This document shows positions 7,204 through 12,578 of a stretch of 12,578 nucleotides of DNA, piece by piece. The position numbers were made by a program, and so were the translations under genes. A model generated the notes under the pieces. That model was not told the origin of the DNA. It saw only the letters and a list, made by a program, of their open reading frames with translations, and did not search any database. The DNA lies in assembly GCA_031364505.1 (NCBI GenBank), contig JANLWK010000290.1, positions 1 to 12,578 of the forward strand, given 5' to 3'. Numbering within the stretch: the first letter of the stretch is position 1; every line of letters begins with the position of its first letter. The DNA is from JANLWK01 sp031364505 (GTDB lineage Bacteria; Eisenbacteria; RBG-16-71-46).

Positions 7204-7344
7204 GCGGCCGCCGCCCTCGTCGCCGCGCTCGTGCTCTGCGAGTGGCTCACGCCCTCGCAACTGGTGGCGATGGCGTGCGTGACGATGGCGTGCGTGACGG
7301 TCGCGAGCGTGGGCGCCACCCGCACGGAGGTGCGCCGCGAGTGA
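7204..7344 (+). pseudogene. Duplicated 3' end of the EamA transporter gene (remnant, right copy of direct repeat)
   Basis: The translation AAAALVAALVLCEWLTPSQL and the following VAMACV repeat the C-terminus of the transporter at 5175-6017. About 94 percent of bases agree with 5892-6002, excluding one internal tandem duplication of GATGGCGTGCGTGAC (7269-7283 and 7284-7298), which adds five residues. Changes include non-synonymous ones (Arg to Cys, Pro to Ser), as expected for an unconstrained fragment. The frame ends at TGA 7342-7344 after RTEVRRE. No start, ribosome site or upstream membrane-helix coding region is present, so it is a broken fragment. It may show the original gene end better than the intact copy does. 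Confidence 0.85.
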
Positions 7345-7368
7345 ATCGAACCTTCAACCTACTGATCA
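7331..7368 (-). repeat. tRNA 3'-half-like sequence, copy 2
   Basis: On the minus strand this reads TGATCAGT (3' side of an anticodon stem), AGGTT (variable loop), GAAGG-TTCGATT (T-stem and a canonical T-loop), CACTC, then GCGGCGC-A as acceptor strand and discriminator. The T-stem is damaged on its 3' side: copy 1 has CCTTC where this has CACTC. The sequence upstream on the minus strand (from 7369) does not form a D-arm or a 5' acceptor GCGCCGC, so only the 3' half of a tRNA is present. That portion is the one typically carried as an attachment site by integrative elements. It overlaps the end of the EamA remnant. Confidence 0.55.
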
Positions 7369-7427
7369 GGACGCCAACCAGCCTGGCACCCGTCCCGGCT
7401 CGTTGCGCAGGGCGCGCGTCCATCCGA

Positions 7428-8597
7428 TCAGATCGCTTGGTCCCAGAGCTGTGACAGAAAGTGTTCAACCGGGAGAATCTCGATCCGATCCTCCGTCGTG
7501 CGTGGATGGGGTTCTAGTGACACCACGATCTTGCGCACTCTAGGCCAATCCTCGCCGAAGGCGCGCAAGCCTTTCAGATCTTGGGCCGACACGGATCTCG
7601 ATGCCTTGACTTCGATCGCAGCAACAGGTTTCTGGCCTTCCGCGATGATGAAGTCGACTTCGATCCTGGAGAGCGATCTCCAGAAGAAGAGATGCCGATC
7701 GCTGCGAAAATAGTCGATCGAAGCTCTCACTTCGCGTTCGATCAGATGCTCGAGCACGCGTCCGTACTCGGGTGTGCGAGGCGACACGGCCCAGCGCTCC
7801 ACCAGGGCATTCGTCACTCCGACGTCGAAGAAGTAGAACTTCTCCGTCATGACCGCCTTGCGCGTCGGGGTCCGCTGGAACGGCGGAAGCAAGTCGCCGA
7901 TCAGCGTGTCCTGAAGAATCTGGAAGTAGTCGCGCACGGTCCGCGGTGGGAGCTGGGCGTCATTGCCGATTTTCGTGTAGTTCAGGATCTCGCCATTCAT
8001 CGTGGCGGCGGTCTCGAGGAAGCGGCTGAAGTTCGGGACGGAGCGCGTGAGCCCTTCCGCGCGGATCTCCTCCTGGAGGTAGAGGCCGACATAGGCCTGG
8101 AGGTCGGCCTTGGGCGCTTCGGAGTCGAGCACCGAGGGCAGCCCGCCCCATCGGAGCAGGTCGGTCCAGGGTCTCCGCGGCGAGACGGTTCCGAGCTCCT
8201 GGAACACGATAGGATGCATGCGTACGAGGCCGGCTCGCCCCCCGAGCAGGTTGCGACCGCGCGTCCGGAGCTTTCGCGCGCTGCTGCCGGTCAGGATGAA
8301 GCGCAGGGTCTTGTCGAGTTCCATCAGGCGGTGGATCTCGTCGAGTAGTTCGGGAAGCTTCTGGATCTCGTCCACGATCACGACCCGCCGCCGTCCCTTC
8401 AGTGTGCGGGCGCGGTCCCCGATGACCGCCGGCGAAGCCGCCAGCGATCGAAACGTCTGGGCGTCGAGGAGGTCGAGGAACAGGGCGTCAGGAAACGAGG
8501 ATCTCAGCAACGTGGACTTGCCGGTCTGACGAGGCCCGAGAAGGAAGAAGCTGCGCGCCGCGGCCAGGGCTGGGAGGTCGAGAAGGCGCCGGAACAT
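7428..8597 (-). CDS. AAA-family ATPase with C-terminal DUF4143 domain
   Basis: A 389-aa protein of the AAA_14/DUF4143 type. Walker A GPRQTGKST is at 21-29, Walker B VVIVDE at 72-77, and a sensor-like ILTGSSARKLR at 101-111; a DUF4143 region (about 175-330) follows. Near the C-terminus EVDFII with Asp315 and AIEVKAS with Glu329 and Lys331 form the D...ExK pattern of restriction-like nuclease folds, often seen at the end of this family. These ATPases are common, patchily distributed accessory genes; their role is not established, and ideas include defence and plasmid or genome maintenance. The ATG at 8597 is chosen for the canonical FRRLLDLPAL lead, although no good ribosome site precedes it. 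It is a single gene, and an inverted repeat overlaps its presumed promoter. Intact in length and motifs. Confidence 0.9.
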   Translation of the reverse strand: MFRRLLDLPALAAARSFFLLGPRQTGKSTLLRSSFPDALFLDLLDAQTFRSLAASPAVIGDRARTLKGRRRVVIVDEIQKLPELLDEIHRLMELDKTLRFILTGSSARKLRTRGRNLLGGRAGLVRMHPIVFQELGTVSPRRPWTDLLRWGGLPSVLDSEAPKADLQAYVGLYLQEEIRAEGLTRSVPNFSRFLETAATMNGEILNYTKIGNDAQLPPRTVRDYFQILQDTLIGDLLPPFQRTPTRKAVMTEKFYFFDVGVTNALVERWAVSPRTPEYGRVLEHLIEREVRASIDYFRSDRHLFFWRSLSRIEVDFIIAEGQKPVAAIEVKASRSVSAQDLKGLRAFGEDWPRVRKIVVSLEPHPRTTEDRIEILPVEHFLSQLWDQAI

Positions 8598-8622
8598 GGC
8601 TCGATGCTAGCCCGAAGCGCTC

Positions 8623-8660
8623 ATTAAATCCAGTGGCGAATCTGCTGGATTTCATGAAAT
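8623..8660 (-). promoter_or_regulatory. Candidate promoter and operator of the DUF4143 ATPase gene
   Basis: AAATCCAG (8626-8633) and CTGGATTT (8645-8652) form a perfect 8-base inverted repeat with an 11-base gap. On the minus strand TTTAAT (8628 to 8623) is a good -10 box about 25 bases before the ATG at 8597, and one arm of the repeat overlaps it. The other arm lies near the -35 position, where no clear hexamer is seen. ATTTCATGAAAT (8649-8660) is an additional 12-base palindrome overlapping the distal arm. A dimeric repressor site is inferred; the regulator is not identifiable. Confidence 0.45.
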
Positions 8661-8842
8661 TCCGTGGATGCGCCCAGCCCCCGGAAACGGAGGCCAGGCG
8701 CCGCCGCAAGCGCCGATGGGTTCACACTGCTGGTGTCGTGCGCCCTGGCCGGCGCTCAGCGTCTCGTTCGGCACCAATTCGCCATGCCCGCACAATTCGC
8801 CTGACTAGCGATGCGCCAAGGCAGGACCATTTGGGCCGCCGC

Positions 8843-8868
8843 TGCCGCGCGCTACTGCGTCGCGAGCA
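8843..8868. repeat. 26-base direct repeat, left copy (matches the end of the aminopeptidase gene)
   Basis: This sequence matches 11570-11595 at 25 of 26 bases, including the exact 17-mer CTACTGCGTCGCGAGCA. At the right-hand site it contains the last codons and stop of the aminopeptidase (L-A-T-Q-stop on the minus strand). Here it lies just downstream of the LamG/lectin gene. The two copies therefore bracket that gene. A match of this length is very unlikely by chance in 12.6 kb, even with GC bias. Confidence 0.75.
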
Positions 8869-8885
8869 TCGTGGCGATGCCGCCA

Positions 8886-8899
8886 GACTTCATGAAGTC
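8886..8899. repeat. 14-base perfect palindrome GACTTCATGAAGTC
   Basis: A perfect palindrome located 9 bases downstream of the LamG/lectin stop on the minus strand. It shares the TTCATGAA core with the palindrome at 8649-8660 on the other side of the same gap. Having no loop and no T-run, it is a poor terminator and a better candidate for a protein-binding site. Its role is unknown. Confidence 0.5.
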
Positions 8900-8907
8900 A
8901 CCGGCCG

Positions 8908-11343
8908 TCACCGATCCAGGAGAACGAGGCGCTGAGAACTCTGACCCCCTGAGCACGTGAGGCGAACAAAGAACAACCCCGGCCGAATCGTCGCGCCGTC
9001 CGCCGTCTGGCGTCTCCATACCAGCGCGTGTCGGCCCGCGGCACGCTGGCCTTGCTCGACGAGCGCAACGCGCCTGCCTGAAACGTCCAGGACCTCGAGC
9101 TGCACGGATCCCGACTCGGTCAGCGTGTAGCTCATGGCGATCTCGTCACGCCCGGGATTGGGCCACGGTGACGACAATGCGGAATGCGTCACGCGAGGCT
9201 CGCCCACACCCAGGATCTGCTTGCAGTCCATCCGGTAGATCGTCTCGTCGGCGGAGTAGTAGACGCCGAAACCGAATGCCCCGACACGGTCTTCGATGAC
9301 GGGGTTCTCGCCGATGTTCGGCTGCACGATCGTTCGCACGTAACTCGGCGTCGTATCGAATTCCAGAATGCCGAACCCTGGATACGTCACGAATACGTGG
9401 TAGTTGTACGGGTAGACCCACGAGTAGGAGAGCACTCGGAACGGCCCACCAAGGCCCTGGTCGGGGATCTTGAATGCCCTCGTGCCGCCGACCTCCGTCA
9501 CGCTATTGTCGCCCTCCCAAAGCGGAGCCGCGTTGCGGTTGACTGCGAGAATGCCGGCGCCCAGATGCCCGGCACGATCCAGGTCGATGTCGAGGACGCC
9601 AGGAATCAGGGCGGGGTACGGCGTGTAGCCCCCTCCGGAAGCATACTGAACGAGGTTGGACGCCGAGCCGTTGTTGTCCCATTCGAAATCACCGAAGAGC
9701 ATGTTGTAGCCGAAGCGACCCTGGTCATCCATGACTCCGCCAAAAGAACCGATGAGCTGAGGCGAAGCCGCGCATCCATCCACTGCGATGGACGCCACAC
9801 CGCCCGACGTAACCTTGTACAGGCCGCCTCGACAGGGACTGCCTCCGATGAAGTCCACGACGGCGAACAGCGCGCCGCCGAAGCGTTGGTCCGGAGTCGT
9901 GTCGAAGACGAGATCTTGAATGTGGCCCGGCCCATCCAGAACCGTGCAGAAGAACTCGCCGGTTCCATCGTTTCGAACGCGCCAGATGTCGTGCGCCGGG
10001 AAGCCCGAAGCGACGTAGATGTAGTCACCCCACGCACCCCCGGGGCTCACTGCCATCGCGTCCGGTGACGGCACCGCCGTGCTGAATACGCAGTGGGTCT
10101 GTGCGGGGGCTTCACGCTCGAACACATACCCGAGCAACGGTGCAAACTCGCTCACGTCGTTCCAACGGTCGCCGATCAAGCCATTCCGCTGGAACAGATT
10201 CGTGCGATGTTCGCCACCACCAAAGTTGTTGGGCTCGCCGGACTCCCAGTTCGTGAAGGCAAACGGCTCGTTCGTGACCCATTGCCATCCGCCCGCCGGC
10301 TCCGGAGAACCAGCCGGTTGGAACCCGCCCAACCACGGCCCCTCGCCGCTGTTGGCGCCATCGATGTACCAAAGCGCGCAGTTGCTGGCGGCCATGTTGT
10401 AGACGAAGGTGTTCTCGGCGGCCGACGTAATCGTTGCGAGATGTCCGCCGTCGGCGACACACGCGTCCTGAGCCTCCTGCCACGTGATGCCTCCCGGCGT
10501 CGCGACGATCTTGTAGCTATTGCCATTACCCCGCCACAAGATCTCGCCCGCGACCTCGGGATCGCGGCACTTGCCGGCGGATCCCGCGGCATGGATCGCG
10601 GCAATCTCGGCACCCGACAAGGCGTGATCGTAGATCGTGACCTCGTCCAGATTGCCACCGAGACGCGTGCCGCCCCACGAGATGCCTGGAGGTCTCAGCC
10701 CAAAGTACAAATCAAAAGACGTCTCGGGGGTAAACGTACCGAGGACGCTTTGTGCGACGAGATTTCCATCGGCATATAGCGTCCCCGTACCGGACGCCTT
10801 GTCATACGTCAACGCCACATGTGCCCACTGACCGTCATTGATCACGCGTGACGACGTTGCGAAGTAGTGCGCAATAGTTCCACCCTCGCTAACGTTTGCG
10901 AAGAGGGCGCCGGGCTCGGCCGTCAATCCCGGATTGATCGATGTCCACATGTGGACGCCAATCCCAGACGCCGGATTGTTGAATTCGATGATCGGCTGTG
11001 GTTGAGCCAGGTTGTCCACGAGCAACCACATCTCGAACGTGAAGCCGCTCCCGAGTCCCACGTTGAGCGACGTCGAGGCGGGGACGCGTGAATAGCCATT
11101 CGCGCCGTTCCGCATGGCGGTGCCGACCTGCCCGGGGACCCAGCAGATGTCGTACATCTGGGCGTCGTTGTCGTTGATGATTTCGTTGCCCGTGCCATCG
11201 AGTGGCCACCAGGCCACGGCTCCCACAGGGGGCGGGAGACAATCGGCGCGTGCAGAAGTACGCATCAGAGCGATCGACAGGCCAAGAACCAGTACGAGCA
11301 TTGATGCCCGTGAGGCGACCGTGTAAGCGAATGAACGATACAT
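8908..11343 (-). CDS. Secreted LamG/C-type lectin-domain protein with FlgD-like C-terminal sorting domain
   Basis: An 811-aa exported protein. The signal peptide covers 1-33 (hydrophobic core 15-26, probable cleavage after ARA). A LamG-like/concanavalin-type jelly roll at about 41-255 is recognised by AVAWWPLDGTGNE, FTFEMWLLVD, GQWAHVALTYD and NLDEVTIYDHALS. A C-type lectin-like domain at about 266-411 has TWQEAQDACVADGGHLATI, the sugar- and calcium-binding EPN (370-372) and WND (394-396), then GYVFER; EPN is associated with mannose-type ligands. Residues 415-706 form a cysteine-containing, propeller-like region without a clear family. Residues about 722-811 are a FlgD-like Ig/sorting domain with PWPNP, VLDVSGRRVA and RPGLFFVRL. 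The ATG at 11343 follows GGAGGT by five bases. A cell-surface or secreted adhesin that binds glycans is inferred. Base composition is clearly less GC-rich than the backbone genes. Confidence 0.88.
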   Translation of the reverse strand: MYRSFAYTVASRASMLVLVLGLSIALMRTSARADCLPPPVGAVAWWPLDGTGNEIINDNDAQMYDICWVPGQVGTAMRNGANGYSRVPASTSLNVGLGSGFTFEMWLLVDNLAQPQPIIEFNNPASGIGVHMWTSINPGLTAEPGALFANVSEGGTIAHYFATSSRVINDGQWAHVALTYDKASGTGTLYADGNLVAQSVLGTFTPETSFDLYFGLRPPGISWGGTRLGGNLDEVTIYDHALSGAEIAAIHAAGSAGKCRDPEVAGEILWRGNGNSYKIVATPGGITWQEAQDACVADGGHLATITSAAENTFVYNMAASNCALWYIDGANSGEGPWLGGFQPAGSPEPAGGWQWVTNEPFAFTNWESGEPNNFGGGEHRTNLFQRNGLIGDRWNDVSEFAPLLGYVFEREAPAQTHCVFSTAVPSPDAMAVSPGGAWGDYIYVASGFPAHDIWRVRNDGTGEFFCTVLDGPGHIQDLVFDTTPDQRFGGALFAVVDFIGGSPCRGGLYKVTSGGVASIAVDGCAASPQLIGSFGGVMDDQGRFGYNMLFGDFEWDNNGSASNLVQYASGGGYTPYPALIPGVLDIDLDRAGHLGAGILAVNRNAAPLWEGDNSVTEVGGTRAFKIPDQGLGGPFRVLSYSWVYPYNYHVFVTYPGFGILEFDTTPSYVRTIVQPNIGENPVIEDRVGAFGFGVYYSADETIYRMDCKQILGVGEPRVTHSALSSPWPNPGRDEIAMSYTLTESGSVQLEVLDVSGRRVALVEQGQRAAGRHALVWRRQTADGATIRPGLFFVRLTCSGGQSSQRLVLLDR

Positions 11344-11348
11344 GGGCG

Positions 11349-11354
11349 ACCTCC
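11349..11354 (-). promoter_or_regulatory. Strong ribosome binding site of the LamG/lectin gene
   Basis: GGAGGT on the minus strand, five bases before the ATG at 11343. It is the best Shine-Dalgarno sequence in the window and fixes this start. Confidence 0.85.
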
Positions 11355-11371
11355 GAGGGGTTGAGGCAGTC

Positions 11372-11402
11372 AGTATAGGAGAGCGGACCGCCGTCGGCTA
11401 CA
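11372..11402 (-). promoter_or_regulatory. Candidate promoter of the LamG/lectin gene
   Basis: On the minus strand TATACT (11377 to 11372) matches five of six bases of a sigma-70 type -10 box, about 28 bases before the start codon. The -35 position holds only weak matches (TAGCCG at 17 bases or TGTAGC at 19 bases). Presence of a promoter is also implied by the terminator and tRNA-like sequence lying upstream, which separate this gene from the aminopeptidase. Confidence 0.4.
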
Positions 11403-11416
11403 GTCGCGCGCCAAGT

Positions 11417-11457
11417 TGGTGCGCCGCTGAGGAATCGAACCCTCAGCCCGCTGAATG
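11417..11457 (-). repeat. tRNA 3'-half-like sequence with encoded CCA, copy 3
   Basis: On the minus strand this reads TCAGC, GGGCT, then GAGGG-TTCGATT-C (T-arm with canonical loop), CTCA, then GCGGCGC-A-CCA. The T-stem does not pair properly with a seven-base loop; with an eight-base loop TGAGG pairs with CCTCA, which points to one inserted base. The sequence further upstream (to about 11500) contains GCCAAAGCGAGCA, which recalls a D-arm, but no complete cloverleaf or 5' acceptor strand could be drawn. It is therefore called a tRNA remnant. It shares acceptor, T-loop and spacing with copies 1 and 2. Confidence 0.5.
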
Positions 11458-11524
11458 GGAGACCTTAGCGCTGCTCGCTTTGGCACCCTGTGGGTCCACC
11501 CCGCCGTGCGCCTGCCCAGAAACG

Positions 11525-11561
11525 CGACGGCGTGGCGGCTCACCGCTCCGCCACGCCGTCG
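11525..11561 (-). terminator. Hairpin terminator of the aminopeptidase gene
   Basis: CGACGGCGTGGCGG (11525-11538) pairs perfectly over 14 bases with CCGCCACGCCGTCG (11548-11561), leaving a nine-base loop. It starts 18 bases after the stop codon of the aminopeptidase. On the minus strand the stem is followed by GCGTTTCTGG, a weak T-run, so it acts either as an intrinsic terminator or as a transcript-end stabilising hairpin. Confidence 0.8.
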
Positions 11562-11569
11562 TCCTGCGG

Positions 11570-11595
11570 TGCCGCGCCCTACTGCGTCGCGAGCA
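11570..11595. repeat. 26-base direct repeat, right copy (aminopeptidase gene end)
   Basis: The partner of 8843-8868 with a single mismatch (C at 11578 against G at 8851). This copy spans the stop codon and last four codons of the aminopeptidase, so it is the likely source and the other copy the duplicate. Confidence 0.75.
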
Positions 11596-12578
11596 CCTGG
11601 TTCAGCATCTTTGCCACGCGGGCGCCTTCGCGCTCGCGCATGCTGACGCAGCTGCTGATGCGCTCGACCACCTGGGCCAGGGACTTCTCCGTACCGAGCG
11701 GTGCGTGCTCGGGTTGCGAGAAGAACGCCGTTGCCGCCGCCTTGCGCTGCTCGGTGCAACCGTCGGCCAGGTTCGGCAGGAACGGACGGAACACGGGCGG
11801 GATCTTGGCCGCGATGCGGTCGAAGTTCGCCTCGGCCCACGGCCACATCTTCTCCTCCACCGTGGGGTTGTCGCCGCGGAACACGCCGAACAGCTCCTGC
11901 GGGCGCAGGGGGCCGTCGAGCATGTAGGCGAGCGTGCGGTCGACGAGCGCCGGGTCACGGAACGCGCCGAGCGCCGACAGGAACCGCCGCCGCGTGTCGG
12001 GCGTCTTGGCACCCTCGAAGCGCCGCTGGCACTCGGAGTAGAGCGCCGTGTCCGGGCGGCTCGCCGCGAGCCGGATCGATGCATCGACGATCGACGGATC
12101 GACCGACTCGGGGTTCGCGAGGTAGGCGGCCGTCAGCTCCTGGCCCTTCTTGACCAGCGCGTCGTCGTGGCCGTCCACGCCGACTGTCGACATCAGCATC
12201 GGGCGCAGCTCGAGGACACTCGGCGAGTCGCCGTCCTTCGGTGTGTCGCCGTAGCGCTCCATCGCCGGGTGCAGGCTGCGGCGCACGTAGACCGCGTAGG
12301 CGTCGACGAGATCCGGCGTCACGACCGAACGCCGCACGCCGCGCATCGCCATGACGACCGATTGCACGACTTCGGGCGTCGGGTCGCTGCCGAAGGAGCC
12401 CAGTGCGGCGAGGAAGTCGTCAGCGTGGACGGTGCCCGCCTGGAGCAGGGTGCCGAGGTTCATGATCAAGCCGAGGCGCTCGCGATCGGAGAGCGTCGCG
12501 CGCGCCGGGCCCGACAGGGCCGCCATCATCTCGGGCGTCACGTTCCAGTGGTAGTAGCCCACTTCGTCGGCGTTGGGA
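11579..12578 (-). CDS. M1-family aminopeptidase, C-terminal ERAP1-like part (5' end outside the window)
   Basis: The visible 332 residues begin with PNADEVGYYHWNV, a strand-to-helix junction characteristic of M1 (gluzincin) aminopeptidases. They continue as an all-helical, HEAT-like ERAP1_C domain: LSDRERLGLIMNLGTLLQAG, FRDPALVDRTLAYMLDGPLR, LFGVFRGDNPTVEEKMWPWAEANFDRI, then FLPNLADGCTEQRKAAATAFF. The catalytic HExxH and GAMEN regions would lie outside the window, so activity cannot be judged. M1 enzymes remove N-terminal residues from peptides. There is no start in the window: the GTG coding for the Val before GYYHW is internal. The gene ends with L-A-T-Q and a hairpin terminator. The stop and last codons are duplicated at 8843-8868. 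Base composition matches the GC-rich backbone. Confidence 0.85.
   Translation of the reverse strand, partial: PNADEVGYYHWNVTPEMMAALSGPARATLSDRERLGLIMNLGTLLQAGTVHADDFLAALGSFGSDPTPEVVQSVVMAMRGVRRSVVTPDLVDAYAVYVRRSLHPAMERYGDTPKDGDSPSVLELRPMLMSTVGVDGHDDALVKKGQELTAAYLANPESVDPSIVDASIRLAASRPDTALYSECQRRFEGAKTPDTRRRFLSALGAFRDPALVDRTLAYMLDGPLRPQELFGVFRGDNPTVEEKMWPWAEANFDRIAAKIPPVFRPFLPNLADGCTEQRKAAATAFFSQPEHAPLGTEKSLAQVVERISSCVSMREREGARVAKMLNQVLATQ

Larger units (their letters stand above)
8598..8907. other. Non-coding stretch between LamG/lectin gene and ATPase gene
   Basis: No full gene is seen in this 310-base gap. It holds the candidate operator and promoter of the ATPase (8623-8660), two copies of CAATTCGCC (8775-8783 and 8793-8801), a 26-base repeat of the aminopeptidase gene end (8843-8868) and a 14-base palindrome (8886-8899). 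A very short minus-strand frame starting at GTG 8911, overlapping the LamG-gene stop, would read VTAGDFMKSGGIATMLATQ; it may be a broken gene end rather than a real peptide. Confidence 0.5.

Noticed and set aside
6532..7344. Plus-strand open frame of 270 codons ending in a transporter-like C-terminus.
   Set aside because: Its first part is the wrong frame of the nucleotidyltransferase gene. Only the last ~47 codons are meaningful, as the EamA remnant, so it is not a fusion gene.
8852..8911. Minus-strand 19-codon frame VTAGDFMKSGGIATMLATQ overlapping the LamG-gene stop.
   Set aside because: It is too short, and its last codons belong to the 26-base repeat. The resemblance of DFMKSGG to C-termini of arginine-modifying enzymes is too slight to call a pseudogene.
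11414..11500. Possible complete tRNA gene on the minus strand, extending copy 3 upstream through GCCAAAGCGAGCA.
   Set aside because: No 5' acceptor strand complementary to GCGGCGC, no five-pair anticodon stem with a seven-base loop, and a T-stem with mismatches. Kept only as a tRNA-like remnant.
1..12578. CRISPR array, transposase, integrase, rRNA or retroelement.
   Set aside because: No regularly spaced repeats, no recombinase or transposase motifs and no rRNA-like sequence were seen on either strand.

Overview
The window is 12.6 kb of very GC-rich bacterial DNA, and most reading-frame space is occupied by GC-driven shadow frames. The secreted protein at 8908-11343 ends in a FlgD-like/secretion-sorting C-terminal domain (PNP motif, then V-DVSGR, then A-G-H-W and P-G-L-F-F-V-R-L). 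Tails of this kind are typical of the FCB superphylum and neighbouring candidate phyla; an Eisenbacteria-like or related high-GC lineage fits best, but this is inference without a marker gene.

Left part (1-6017), chromosomal backbone. On the minus strand a family 9 glycosyltransferase (LPS heptosyltransferase-like, 936-1988) is followed by an S-adenosyl-L-methionine hydrolase of the DUF62 family (76-873). Divergently, on the plus strand, lie an exported TPR protein (2126-2761), a group I cysteine desulfurase (2864-4033), tRNA 2-thiouridylase MnmA (4030-5151, 4-bp GTGA overlap with the desulfurase) and an RhtA-like EamA/DMT exporter (5175-6017). The desulfurase and MnmA form an evident sulfur-relay pair for s2U34 of tRNA.

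Middle and right part (6018-11578), an accessory patchwork with a visibly less extreme GC bias. It holds a two-gene module, a 78-aa small protein plus a nucleotidyltransferase-fold protein of the AbiEii/MNT kind (6179-6977), resembling a toxin-antitoxin pair. Next come a degenerate second copy of the 3' end of the EamA gene (7204-7344), an AAA/DUF4143 ATPase (7428-8597, minus) with an inverted repeat over its presumed promoter, and a large secreted LamG + C-type lectin + propeller-like protein (8908-11343, minus).

At the right edge (11579-12578, minus) is the C-terminal part of an M1-family aminopeptidase (ERAP1-like helical domain), entering from outside the window and ending in a strong hairpin terminator.

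The most interesting structure is not a gene. Three sequences resembling the 3' half of a tRNA (T-arm plus acceptor strand GCGGCGC-A, all on the minus strand) sit at 6031-6064, 7331-7368 and 11417-11457. In addition, two gene 3' ends, those of the EamA gene and of the aminopeptidase, are partially duplicated on the far side of the accessory cargo. Together these look like remnants of repeated site-specific or recombinational insertions at tRNA 3' ends. The accessory genes would then be successive cargo in a small, decaying island.
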